From Enoplosus armatus (taxonomy: Eukaryota > Chordata > Actinopteri > Centrarchiformes > Enoplosidae): DNA of 64,000 nucleotides. Where the stretch lies: contig NC_092203.1 in assembly GCF_043641665.1 (NCBI RefSeq), positions 11,265,873 to 11,329,872 on the forward strand, written 5' to 3'. The notes beneath the pieces are model-generated. The model was given only the letters and a program-made list of their open reading frames with translations, ran no database searches and was not told where the DNA came from. Shown one piece after another: positions 13,137 through 24,611 of the stretch; the stretch's first letter is position 1; each line of letters starts with the position of its first letter. A program made the position numbers and the translations under genes.

Positions 13137-13629
13137 TTACCCCCTCCTTTGCTTTTTACCCCCTCCTCCCTGCGAACTGCCTTCCCTATGTCTCTCTAGG
13201 TTTCTCTTTTTTTTTCTCCACCTCCTCCTTTCTGTCACCTGCCCTTCCTCCTTTCCTACCACCTCCTCTTCTCCATCCACTTCTTCATTCTTTCTCTCTC
13301 TCTCTCATTTTCTATTTTCTCCCCTCGCTCCCTTCCTCTCCCATCATCTTCTCCGTCTACCTTTGCATTCTTTATCTAATTCTCCATCTTTCTCTCTCCC
13401 TCTTCCTCTTTGTCTCTCTGACACTTTTTCATGTTTTTCTTGAGCATTAAATCACCTGTGTCAACGTCCATAAAACTGTCATTTGCTACAGGAAGGCTGG
13501 TTTGAGTGTGAAGGCTTATCAGGCGCCAAAACACAGCAGTTTAATACTGTAAGACAGGATTGTTCAAGTCTGGGAAGTTATTATGGCAACCAGGAATGTG
13601 CACTTGCATGTATTTGATTGACAAATATA

Positions 13630-13810
13630 GCACCTTGCTGGATTATCTCGCATTGCATTGCGGCAAAAGTCAGGTTCAACTTTTTGCTGGTCAGCCCAGC
13701 GTGTTTTTCCTCTGCATTGGCAACTCCACTGTACCACACAACACTGTGTCTAATTGAAATGAATGAGGACTGCTGTGTTTTTCATGCTGTGCTAATGCCA
13801 GTGTGGTAGG
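13630..13810 (+). repeat. Interspersed repeat, copy A
   Basis: It resembles, in reverse orientation, the segment at about 33120-33260. Both share GCATTGCGGCAAAAGT, an AATTGAAATG-like box, and a TGTTTTTCATGCTGTG-like stretch. Family not identified. Confidence 0.45.
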
Positions 13811-14943
13811 AGGTCAGGGTGCACAGACTGGTCAGCAAAGCGTCATTTTCTTTAAACCATGACCACAATCTTTCCTTAATGTTAACCAAGTCGTTTCTGT
13901 CTGTAAAAATAACCCAATCGTAACCATACGGACGTCAGATCAGTGAACATCACACAGTCGGTCTGTGATCTCATGACATAACGATGTGAGGATGCAAGGA
14001 CGGTGGCTTTCAAAACTCTGCGACGTCCTCACATGGTGAGGCGGTGCAGGTTGTTAATGACAGCACCCGTGGGGGAAGAGCTTTGACTAACCTGCCTTAA
14101 AAAGGAAAACTATCCCATCCTGAGAGACGGTGAGGTACAGTGTGTGCCTGCAGGCGCTCCCACAGCAGGAGAAAGCCCACATTCCCAAACAATATGTGCC
14201 ATTAATGATGATATTATTAGAGTGTGTGACAGTGAAGGGAGGTTTCCCTCTGCCAGCAGACGCACTGGAGTCAAATGTGTCATGTTGTGTTGAAAATTTG
14301 TTTAAAGGGAAAAAGCACAACAACTGCTGAAGGTTTCAGGAATCATTTTAAAACAAATTGCATTAAAACCTTGTTCTGGGAGGATCAAATCAGCTCCAAC
14401 AAGCCTTTATTTGGTGAGCAATGATCTATCTTAGATCAACTGTATTCTTATATACTGTGTTTTGAAGTACTAATATCATGCTATTATTTTGTACAAGGAC
14501 AATTCACACTGATAACAGTGTCAGCCAACAGTGCCAAGAGCATTTTAACAGCAACTGAAAATCTTGTTTTTCCATCTTGTTTTTCCTGACATCCAGTGGT
14601 TTGACCTCTCACCTTGCTGCAGTGATGTAAAAGTGTACTCAGGGGTGTGTCAGTACACTGTGACATCGCCAATCAGTGATGCTGCAACTGACTGTGATTT
14701 AATTCATAAAATAGTACATGGTGATCTCTGCAGGCCATATGTGCAGGTGCTACGAGTAAAAATAAAAACCCATGGTTCCCATATAGTTAGACCATGGTCC
14801 TGCTGTAGCCTACTACTACCATTAAACTATTATAATTATATAACAGTACAAATTCCCATGTAATCCCAATATGTTTAACACTCCCACTGCTGCCCCTTTA
14901 CTGCAGCCTATTGCTGTCACATCTATTAATAGAGCCTGAATAT

Positions 14944-14945
<2 letters not shown>

Positions 14946-15017
<72 letters not shown>

Positions 15018-15046
15018 GTGTGTGCGTGTGTGTGCGTGTGTGTGTG
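14946..15046. repeat. Long (GT)n microsatellite
   Basis: About 100 bp of GT with a few GC interruptions toward the 3' end. It is the longest simple dinucleotide tract in the window. Confidence 0.95.
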
Positions 15047-15739
15047 CTCGTCCCCCTGGGCTTCCTCAAGAGCAGGAGAGACGCTGTGAGCTGACAGGTG
15101 ATATAAACATCTTTTGTCATTTTCTGAGCCCTCCCCCCCATGTTCAGGACTATATAAGGCCGGTTCCTGTGGTGATACAGTGATAAATGGCTGCATGGTG
15201 GGATATGGAGAGACATGAGTGAGTCAGAAAAGACAGACAGAGAGAGAGGTAGTAAATCGGATAAATAAAAAACACGATTTGGCCTTGCTTAAACATTGCT
15301 CATCACTGGTATCAGGAAAATGTCAACACTACATTCCATGAGTTTTTGGGCATTGAGTCACTGCCATCCAAAGCCAAACTCAATAACAGTAGAGTTTGTC
15401 ATCAAAATTGCAAGCAGTCCAAATATGGACTTTATACAATGAGTGAATGAGAAAATAGGAATCAGTTATGTGTGAAAAAAAAGAGAAATTTAGTGTACAT
15501 ACATATTAACCTCAGTAGAAGCACAGCAATGTTTCTTCCTGTAATGCACTGACGTAATCACAGATTAAGTTATTATAAACTCTATTGATCCAGAAGATAA
15601 CATATCATAACCATGCCTATAAAGGAAACAATGATATGAACATTCATAAAACAGGGATTAAGACAAAATAACAATGTCTAATGCAATAGTTTCCTGAAAC
15701 ATCTGTTGGCCTGTGCAAAAGGTAAAGGTTGTAATTGCA

Positions 15740-16014
15740 CCGCCTGGCCGCTAAACGTCACTGTGGCGCAATGTCTGAAAACAGCGACTGCTTCTTTGCT
15801 GCCGTCAGCTAATCGGTATCTGCCTGTAGTTACTGTTTCGTTTCGGAGTTCAGAGTTTGAAATTGCAATTAATGCAGGTAAGTGTCATAAAAATGATTAT
15901 TGTCGCTGCGGTATGTGGAGGTGTGGCTCCCTCATCGAAAGCTGCGTTGACTTTGGCAAGCAGAGGAAGAGGAGCGAAGAAGAAGAGACAGAGCGTTCGA
16001 GTTTTCCCGTGCAG
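15740..16014 (+). promoter_or_regulatory. Probable dnpep promoter and 5' noncoding exon
   Basis: A relatively CG-containing stretch upstream of dnpep offers two donor-like sites: AATGCAG|GTAAGT with the junction at 15877/15878, and CGTGCAG|GTTAGC at 16014/16015. Either could splice to the acceptor TTCTTCAG ending at 16324, ten nt before the ATG. Which is used, and where transcription starts, cannot be decided here. Confidence 0.35.
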
Positions 16015-16333
16015 GTTAGCTAGCAAAGGTTAGCTAAGTACCAGTGGGCCCGTTATCGGACAGGGACATCGGTCTGGATAATGCCAGATTTTTAATAAGG
16101 TTTAAGAGCAAACCATTTGTCATTTGCTACTTTGATATTGCTAGTCATTGGCTTATTTGTATATATTTGTGGGATATCGATAAGAAAGAATAGAGAGGCT
16201 GAAATCTCGCGATTAGTGTCCGAATTTGGAAGTACTCGCCGGTACCTGCTAGCTGCTAGCTTTGCTGTCTCATTGCTTTTGAGAAACTTGTAAAATTGAC
16301 GCATCTTTTCTATTTTTTCTTCAGTCTTTGATC

Positions 16334-18364
16334 ATGAAGAGCTCCAAGGAGGCCGTGCAGTCCGCAGCCAAAGAGTTCCTGCAGTTTGTTAACAGAGGAG
16401 TGTCTCCATATCACGGTAGAGTTTGAAAAACTGGGGCTTTATAAAAGTGAAAAAAGTGAATTTGTCAAATAGAACATGGTGAAAAAATGCAGATTTTGCA
16501 TGAGCTACAAGATGTATGTATGTATGTACATGTTATACATATTTTAAAGTACATTTGAAGACATTTCTCCAGGAGTGGAAACAGAGATGTGCATGTGTCA
16601 GCATTAAGAAGGTGCCAAGAACAGCAAGACGCTGTTCAGGTTAATGGACAACTTTGAGCTTGAGATAAGATAAAGTCTCTGCAGATGAAACAGATGTTTC
16701 ATAATGTCTCCTACCTTTGCACTATGACCTCTGGCATCCCACAGAGTGTGCCTCAACTGAGCCAATGATCATGAAAGCAATGAAAAATAAACTTCATTTG
16801 TATATTATATTCAAGAAATGATGTAGGAATTTCTTAATATGTGACAACAAATTATCAAAGTATTGAGTATATTCTCAGTATATTCTCAGTGTGCAGAAAC
16901 ATCTATTCAATGAAAAATCACTCTGACAAAACCAAATAAACGCCAGTTCAGCAGTGAACAGAAACATCTTTGACAGAAAAATATAGCATATTGTTTTCTC
17001 TTCTTTTCGTCTCTGTAGTGGTTGAGGAATGCAGGCGGCGTCTGTTGGAGGCGGGCTTCATTGAGCTGAAGGAGACGGAGCAGTGGGACATCAAGCCGTC
17101 CTCTAAGGTCGGTCAGGGTTAATGGTCCTCTGCAAGAGTTCAGGGCTGCAAAGTGCCCCATGAGCTGGTCGGTTTCTTAAATGTAGCTGTCAGTTTGACA
17201 GTTTTTTCTCTAGCCAGCTGCCAGTAAGGTGTTACATACAGCTTTTTTAAAATATCAGTATATTAAAGTCAAAGTTTCTGGTACCTTCAAAGTGTTTATG
17301 CAAAACTCTGAAAATTCAACAATTTGTAGGACTTGAAATGTGCAAATGGTTGAATCATTTTACATATGGAAAAAAGGGTCAGTGAGGGGTCCAAAGCTGT
17401 GAAAATATTAGGATGTTTGCACATGCTGCTTGTTGAATAATTCATAATGTTTCTCTTCAGTACTTTGTGACCAGGAACTTCTCCAGTCTCATCGCCTTCG
17501 CTGTGGGAGGACGCTTCTTGCCTGGAAACGGCTTCTCCATGATTGGAGCCCACACAGACAGCCCCTGCCTCAGGGTGAGAGCCCGCCCACATCCACTTGT
17601 CAATCACAATGTGTCTTTTACCTTTATTACATCCTTAGAAAGCAGTCTACTCTACTACAAGTATTTAAAGTCCTCTGCAGCCAAACTGCAACAAAACTGA
17701 GCAGTGAAGCAGTTTAGAGGTGTTTAGCATTAATGTGTTCTGAAAAGTTTCTCCCTCTGATGTTTGGCCTCCTGTCACAGCATGTTATGCTGTATCTCTC
17801 ACAGGTTTGTTTGTTACATTAGATGAAGGCACGCTGAGGAACGGCATCTGCCTTGAAATGATTCTGCTTTGATGCAAAAATAAAAGTAATTGTCCTGAAA
17901 TATCCCACATAAAACATGAAACTCAGTGAACACATTTCAGTTTTGACATGAATTTACCAACGCACAGGAGCTACGTGTTAGATTTTGTTATTTCAGGTAT
18001 TTATTAGACTATTAGATATGATAACTGTGTGTTTCAGGTGAAGCCGAGGTCTAAGAGGACGAAGCAGGGCTGTCTGCAGGTCGGGGTGGAGTGCTACGGC
18101 GGCGGCATCTGGAACACCTGGTTCGACCGTGACCTGACCATCGCTGGCCGCGTTATGGTCAAGGTATCAGGATTGTTTTTATTCTCAGGACTATTTCTGT
18201 AGCTGAAGGACATTAATTTGCACAATTACTGTAAAATCTGTACACCATTGATATTAAGGGTTCTAATAAGGTCACTAAATGCACGTTTACAAAGACAAAA
18301 ACAAGACACATTGTTGACATTATTCAGCGACCAAAGCAGATGTTTCCCACCTCCTCATCCTCTT

Positions 18365-18401
<37 letters not shown>

Positions 18402-21400
18402 TGTCCTATAGAGTAACGGAAAGCTGGTTCACCGGCTGGTTCATGTGTCCAGGCCTCTGCTCAGGATCCCTCACCTGGCCATCCACCTGCAGAGGGACGT
18501 CAACGACTCCTTCGGCCCCAACAAGGAGAACCACCTGTCAGTAACGAAACACACCAGTTTAGGGGATTTATTATAGACAGTTATACTTACCAACTTCAGC
18601 AGGGAGACTAACACAAAAACATCACAAGATTGGGCTTGCTTATTGTCCGATTAATGTTGGAAATTGCAGGAATCACTTTGACTGTGGAGTTTGTGCCAAA
18701 ACAGTGATATGTGTTTGTGTCTTAGCGTGCCCATCATCGCCACCGTCGTCCAGGAGGAGCTGGAGACGGGCTCTGCATCCTCCGGAGATGCCACCTGTGC
18801 TGCCAACACGGTAAAACAGACACGCACATCTGACATTATGACATTTGGGAAACAGCATAACATGTGGCATCAAGGGAAACTTCAAAATACTCTTCTACTT
18901 CTACGTCCATGTGACTTCAAATCACGTGAGGGAAATGGAAGAAGTGATTGATTTCAGAATGAAAGATTCCCTCCTCAGGCAGAGAAACACCAGCCAGCGC
19001 TGGTGAAGGTGCTGTGTTCAGAGCTGGGCGTCCAGGCTGAAGCCTTGCTGGACTTTGAGCTCTGTCTGACTGACACTCAGCCAGCGGTGAGTCTGCAATT
19101 AAACCATTGACTTCCTGCCACTTGTAATAATCCAGCTTAACCTCCTAAAGCAGCAGTGATCTCAGGCAACACATTATTTTAATTTAGCCACTGGAGTGTT
19201 TGGACACATGATCATAATGCAGAATGTTTATTTAATATAAAGAGGAGACTCAATTGATAACCAGAAAGAATGTAAACTTTCAGCAGCACTAGAAGCACTT
19301 ATTACTGCCTGATTCTTCTCAGTCATGCTCTCTTTTCTTTGGTTTTTGAATCATATTTCAGACTAATGGTGGAAGGAAACATTAACGACTCCACATCTGT
19401 TGTATTTCTGTTCGTCATCTTCTTCTTCTCTTCTCTCTGCAGGCGTTGGGGGGGGTGTATGAAGAGTTCATTTACTCACCTCGTCTGGACAACCTCCATA
19501 GCTGCTACTGCGCCCTGCAGGTCAGACTTTATCCTTTCTATCAGTGTACTGACACTCTGCTTATTTTCTCTTCTTTGTTTCTTTCTTTGTGTTACATGTC
19601 CTTTAGTCTGTTTTCTTGTTTCGGTCTAAAAACAAGATTAAAGTCTACATTGAAAAGACTTCTGACTGGTTAAACCGACTTTGAGGTTGTCCTGAATGTG
19701 AAAATAATTGGCAGTTAGTTGAAAGTGTTGCTCAAACAGAATGGCACACAAGTCAAAAAACATTCAACTAAATGAACTCTGCAGCAGTTTCAACAGATGA
19801 ACCTTCTGTTGCTTTTCGTGTAACTCCTAGCTTAGTGTTTAACATTTCTATCGTTCTCATATTCACAGAATCACAGCGAGCCACCTTGTGAAGAAGAGTA
19901 ACTGTCCTCTGACTTTTTTGCTTCATGTTCTCACGTCTTTCTCCCTGTCTGACTTTGTTGTCTCTCAGGGGCTGATGGAGTCCTGCTCAGGAGACTCTCT
20001 GGCCAAAGATCCCAACGTCCGCATGATCACTCTGTACGACAACGAAGAGGTGAGTGTGATGGAGACTGAACCAGTTTGGGAGATTTCCTTGAGTTGTGTG
20101 ATGAGGGAAAACGAGCGACACAGTTGATGCTTGGTGTGCTGTGTCTAGTGTCTCCCAAACAGCTGTTGTTTTGAGTTTTTCCACACAACCGTTTCAGTGG
20201 TTTGCTCAGAACTCCCAGTGATGGGTGATCGTTGGGCTGAAAACAGCTTGTGGAAAATGGGGAGCATTGTGCAAAGAAACGCATATAGCCAGTAAAATCA
20301 CACCTGAATTCATCTTTAAACTCTTCACATTAACAGGCTAAAGTGAACTGACAAGTCATTGAAAGACAGACTGTAAAAAGCCCAAAGTTTCCTTTTTAAA
20401 TTGATGTGCCTTTTAATGTTATTATGTTTCCCATCTTGTCTATCAGCTTGTAAAGGGAGAGTTGAGACAAATGTCGAAACTCACGCTGAAATGATTAAAC
20501 AATTTGTGAATCCACAGAAAATGGATGCACGAGTTGATCGTTCTTTAAAAACAAAAAAAGTGGACTGAAAGATTCTTTTGTTCCAGCTTCTCAAATGTGA
20601 GGATTTGCTGTGTTTCTCTGTTTTATCTGATTGTAAACTGAAATCTTTGGGTTGTGGACTGTTGGTGGAAAACAACATTCAAAGACAAGATGTCGCCTTG
20701 GGCTCTTTTTCAGTAGTAAAAAGAATCAATAGATTAATCAATGATTATGGAGCAGAAACATCTGTGTTTTCTGTGTGTCCTGTAGGTGGGATCAGAGAGC
20801 GCTCAGGGAGCTCAGTCCAACCTGACTGAGCTCATCCTCAGCCGCCTCTCCGCCTCCGCTTCCAACCTCACCGCCTTTCAACAGGCGGCGCCGCTCTCCT
20901 TCATGATCAGCGCTGACATGGCGCATGCCGTGCACCCCAACTACCAGTCAGTATCAACACACAACTTGTATTATTTACTTGAACTTGGACATATTCTCAT
21001 TCCAAGATGACAGTGCAGTCGTTCTCTTTTTATCTCAGACCTTTTGATAATCTTCAGCAGAGAGATTGGTGCTGATTTCTTTCAGATTTGTATCAAAACT
21101 GTTGATTTTCTTCTCAGGGAGAAGCATGAGGAGAACCATCGACCAGCTTTCCACAAGGTGCAGAGACGAGGACAAAATACAAACACACACACACAAACAT
21201 TTTTACATTGTGGACATTTAAAGATTAGATCTAGATTAATCATTTTTAGACCTTTCGACCTTAGTTTTGGCTTTACATATTACATATCTCCATATAATTG
21301 TTCCTTAAGGGCCCAGTGATCAAGTTCAACAGTAACCAGCGCTACGCCACCACAGCCGTCACCGCCTCTGTCATCAGAGAGGTCGCCGGGAAGGTTGACG

Positions 21401-23182
21401 TGCCTCTGCAGGTACAGTGTGTGTGTTAGTGTGTGTGATTACAGATGAATTGTTTGCACAGCTTCCTTTCTTTGTGTGTCTTGAGTCACTCTGCAGCTTA
21501 CACAGATCACCTAGCAACATGCCGGTCTGCTCCAGGACGACAAAGAGGGGAAAAGAAAAGAATTCAAGTGTGAAACAAAGACTCAGGAAGAAAAACAAGG
21601 GCAGTTTATTAACACTAATTATAAAACGTGGAAAGACTAGAGACATTGCTATTTCCATGGCTGTAGAAATGGACAAAAAGTCATTTTTTTCTTTATTAAT
21701 ATTTATATGAGAATCACTTTAACATGTAACACTTCTGAAAACAGAAGTCACTTGGCAAAGCAGTGATGAATAAAAAGGTGCCATTACCATCCAAGTGGTG
21801 ATCAACATACTGAAAATGATGTATTCTGTGATTATTTTCCCCAAAATGCTAAAGTGAAAAAGTGTTGAAAGAGTTGGTTTCAGGAGGATGGAAGAGGACA
21901 AAGGATCAGCGATACATTGAATAAACCCTCTGAATTACCTCTGAGAGCTGAGAAAGGTTGTTTGTGTGCAGTGAGAACCAGCCAGAGTTGTTTTTTACAT
22001 GCTACCAAGTCAGAAAAACAGAACATTTCTAACCTTTCTGACTTTTAATCATGACACTTTGACAAGATCTCATTTTATGATTACAATGTTTTTAACATGG
22101 CCAAGACAGCAATAGGTGCTCCCTACACATTTACACAAAAAGTGTGTAAATGTGTTCTTTTTATTTTTAATAATCTTCCAGCAGTTTGACTTATGATCCT
22201 TCCTCCTGCAGGATGTGATGGTCCGTAACGACAGTCCGTGTGGAACCACCATTGGACCCATCCTGGCCGCCCGCCTTGGCGTCCCTGTGGTGGACATCGG
22301 GGCTCCACAGCTCTCCATGCACTCCATCAGAGAGATGTGCTGCACCTCCAGCGTCCTGCAGAGCACCACCCTCTTCAAGGTAACCCCTGTCTGTCAAACA
22401 AACATGCCACGCCATACTCTTGAATTGTGCCGTCAAATGGGAACAAAAACGAGTTCATAAAACAAAATGTGGAGGTTTTCACTTTGATATGTTATATTTA
22501 TATATATATTGTTATAACTCCAAAATGACCAAAGAGTTGAATCAACACCTCTGACAGTCAGAGTTCAATGGATGAACAGAAAACAATCGACACAACATTT
22601 TTTGGGTTTGTATTGTGCACGTTGGGGGTGTGATTCACATCCTGCTTCTGAGATTGATTGTTATGACATGCTGCCCTGGAGGACAGAGGAGCCATGATGA
22701 GTCCTCAGCTGGAAATATGATCATTTCTTCACATTTTAAATATAAAAGATCAAACACACAAAGCAGCCGAAACATCGACACCGTGTGTTCACACTAATGA
22801 GAGAACATCAGAATACGTCAACAGCATTTTTACCGTCTTCTTCCCGGCTGGTGTTTCCTGACACTTCAACATCACACATGTTTTCTGCAGATGGAGATGT
22901 TTGTCTCATCTCTCATCGGGTCTCTGTGAGCTTAGAGTGATTCAGGAATTTAATTCTCAGCTTTTGACTTGGTGGAAATTTCGGCAGATGAGTCACAAGT
23001 TCTTTGTCTTTCAGCTTTGATAGTTTTATTTTTTTATCCCCTGCAGATATTTGCCATATTCTCCATTTTCTTTTCATTTCACTTGAGTGTTTTAAACCAT
23101 GCTCCCACTTCCTGTCTGCTTCCTCCTGCAGGGTTTCTTCGAGTTGTTCCCCACAGTGAGGAGCACGCTGGTTGTCGACTAG
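16334..23182 (+). CDS. dnpep: Aspartyl aminopeptidase (M18 family)
   Basis: Cytosolic zinc exopeptidase removing N-terminal Asp/Glu from peptides; 469 aa, close to human (about 471-475). Fourteen coding exons: 16334-16415, 17019-17107, 17461-17574, 18038-18163, 18412-18536, 18726-18810, 18979-19086, 19443-19520, 19969-20049, 20786-20946, 21118-21157, 21310-21411, 22212-22379, 23132-23182; phases close without a break. Metal/catalytic residues are all present: H88 ([11 protein letters not shown]), D259 (PRLDNLHSC), the E295-E296 pair (LYDNEEVGSES), D340 ([12 protein letters not shown]) and H434 (MHSIREM). These match the human set (94, 264, 301/302, 346, 440) with an offset of five or six. It ends in a short hydrophobic LVVD tail. 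The start is the first in-frame ATG after the acceptor. The acceptor of coding exon 5 lies beside a TA/TG repeat. Confidence 0.97.
18364..18402. repeat. (TA)n(TG)n tract next to a splice acceptor
   Basis: About 13 TA followed by 5-6 TG units end ten bases before the AG acceptor (18411) of dnpep coding exon 5, taking the place of most of the usual pyrimidine tract. Confidence 0.85.
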
Positions 23183-23442
23183 AGCCGGAAACAATCATAG
23201 CTGATGGAAATTTTACATAACGTTTAGTGCAGCACATCCAGGATTCAACACATACTGATGCAAAGAATATCAACATCCGAAGTAGTGTCAATCTAGACTC
23301 CTGTTCATGTTGAAATCAAATCCTTTCTTAAAAGCAGATTTCTCAGTTGTGACAATGTTGTACTCCTCAATACTAAACACCAATATGCTGATATTATTAA
23401 CACCCAGTGAATAAAATCACATCTTTCTTATGATCTGAAAAT

Positions 23443-23448
23443 AATAAA
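23443..23448 (+). promoter_or_regulatory. dnpep poly(A) signal
   Basis: AATAAA 261 nt after the dnpep stop, followed by a TGTGTTATGTCCTC stretch. An earlier AATAAA at about 23410 is an alternative. Confidence 0.55.
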
Positions 23449-23469
23449 ATATTCCTGAGTCGTCCAGTT

Positions 23470-24414
23470 TTCGAGACTTGTGTGTTATGTCCTCTTTCTG
23501 TCTGACAAAACAAATCTATGTTGCTTAATATGCAAGGTTTCATCCTGCAGGAGAAGCTGCTGTAATTGAATTTCTCCTCCTCAGTTTTAATAAAACACTG
23601 CGAGGAGCCAGATGTGCTGCTCTGCCAAGAGTCTGGACAGTTCTTTGGCAGACTGAGATGGACTTCTGATCCACGTCATGATGCAGTGAGAGACAGAAAC
23701 TCCTCCACACTGCAAAAAATTGAGTTTTATCACCTTATTTATCTTAGAAAGACGTGGAGGATTTTTGTCAGGGTGAAATCCAGCAACCCAAGCAGAATTA
23801 TCGAAAAATAATCACCTGATGATTCATTCCACTAACCAGGCGGTAAATACGTAATCTTTTGAAGCCAAAAATGTTGGGTTGGTGTTGTGACTGTCATAGG
23901 TGTTGATAAAACTCTTGTCTTTGAAGCGAGTAAGGAAATAAATACTAGATATAATAAAATGCAAGTAAAAACATTTAAGTGCATGAAAAAAGTAGAACAA
24001 TCTGATCTTTGCTTAGTAAGCAGAGGTTCTAGATACAACAGCAGCTGTAACAGAAGGTTTAGTAGTGGGAGCAGCAGGGGGCCCTGGGCAGAAATGAGCC
24101 CCTGGGCCCCTAATTTACCTCCCGATCCTCCCCCTCTCTGTTTCAAGTGTTCACTATTAATACATGCTGGAACATCACATTACATGGAATATTACATTTG
24201 ATTACACAAATCAATTCAGGAACATGCAACGTGAGCAAAACATCAGATGAAATAATGACACAGGGTCTCAAGACTGGGTGAAGCAGGGCCCACAGTAAGG
24301 CCCTCATCATGTCTGTTCATGCACATAAAGGTATCATGGTTTAAAAACACAGAGGTTGAAGATAATAGGAGTTTAGATTATTCAATGGTGGAAAGTCTTT
24401 AAATATTTCTTGCA
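23470..24414. other. dnpep-ptprn intergenic stretch
   Basis: About 0.95 kb between the dnpep poly(A) site and the ptprn leader. It has a CACTGCAAAAAATTG motif near 23710, typical of fish interspersed repeats. No exon is supported. Confidence 0.5.
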
Positions 24415-24437
24415 GTGTGGCGCCTCCTGTGGCTCTG

Positions 24438-24458
24438 GTCCCCCCCCCCCCCCCCCCC
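24438..24458. repeat. Poly(C) run
   Basis: About 20 consecutive C in the presumed ptprn promoter or leader. The exact length in the source DNA is uncertain, since homopolymers are error-prone. Confidence 0.8.
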
Positions 24459-24538
24459 TCCTCTTTCTCTCTCACACTCACTCACTCACACATGCTCACA
24501 CACTTCCTCTCCATCAGTCCTGTGCAGCAGCAGCAGAG

Positions 24539-24611
24539 ATGGAGAGCTGGTAGAAGTGCAGCAGCGGCCGCTCTCCCCTCCTCGCTCCGGTGGATGTTGG
24601 ATGTACCATGA
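24539..24611 (+). promoter_or_regulatory. Cluster of upstream ATGs in the ptprn leader
   Basis: Three ATGs precede the main one at 24608. 24539-24553 encodes M-E-S-W-stop. 24594-24611 encodes M-L-D-V-P-stop, its TGA overlapping the main ATG as ATGA. 24601 opens a third frame running through exon 1 into the intron. The last two have T at -3, while the main ATG has A at -3 (TACCATGA), so leaky scanning could still favour it. A regulatory effect is inferred. Confidence 0.45.

Larger units (their letters stand above)
13137..15739. other. Head-to-head gap between desmin and dnpep
   Basis: Desmin (-) and dnpep (+) are transcribed away from each other across about 2.6 kb. The stretch next to desmin (13200-13435) is strongly pyrimidine-rich on the plus strand. 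E-box sequences CACCTG lie at 13236-13241 and 13453-13458. A degenerate interspersed repeat lies at about 13630-13810 and a long GT tract at 14946-15046. No coding exon is supported. Confidence 0.6.

Noticed and set aside
14822..15216. Open frames of Thr-His or Val-Cys repeats
   Set aside because: Pure translation of the GT/CA microsatellite.
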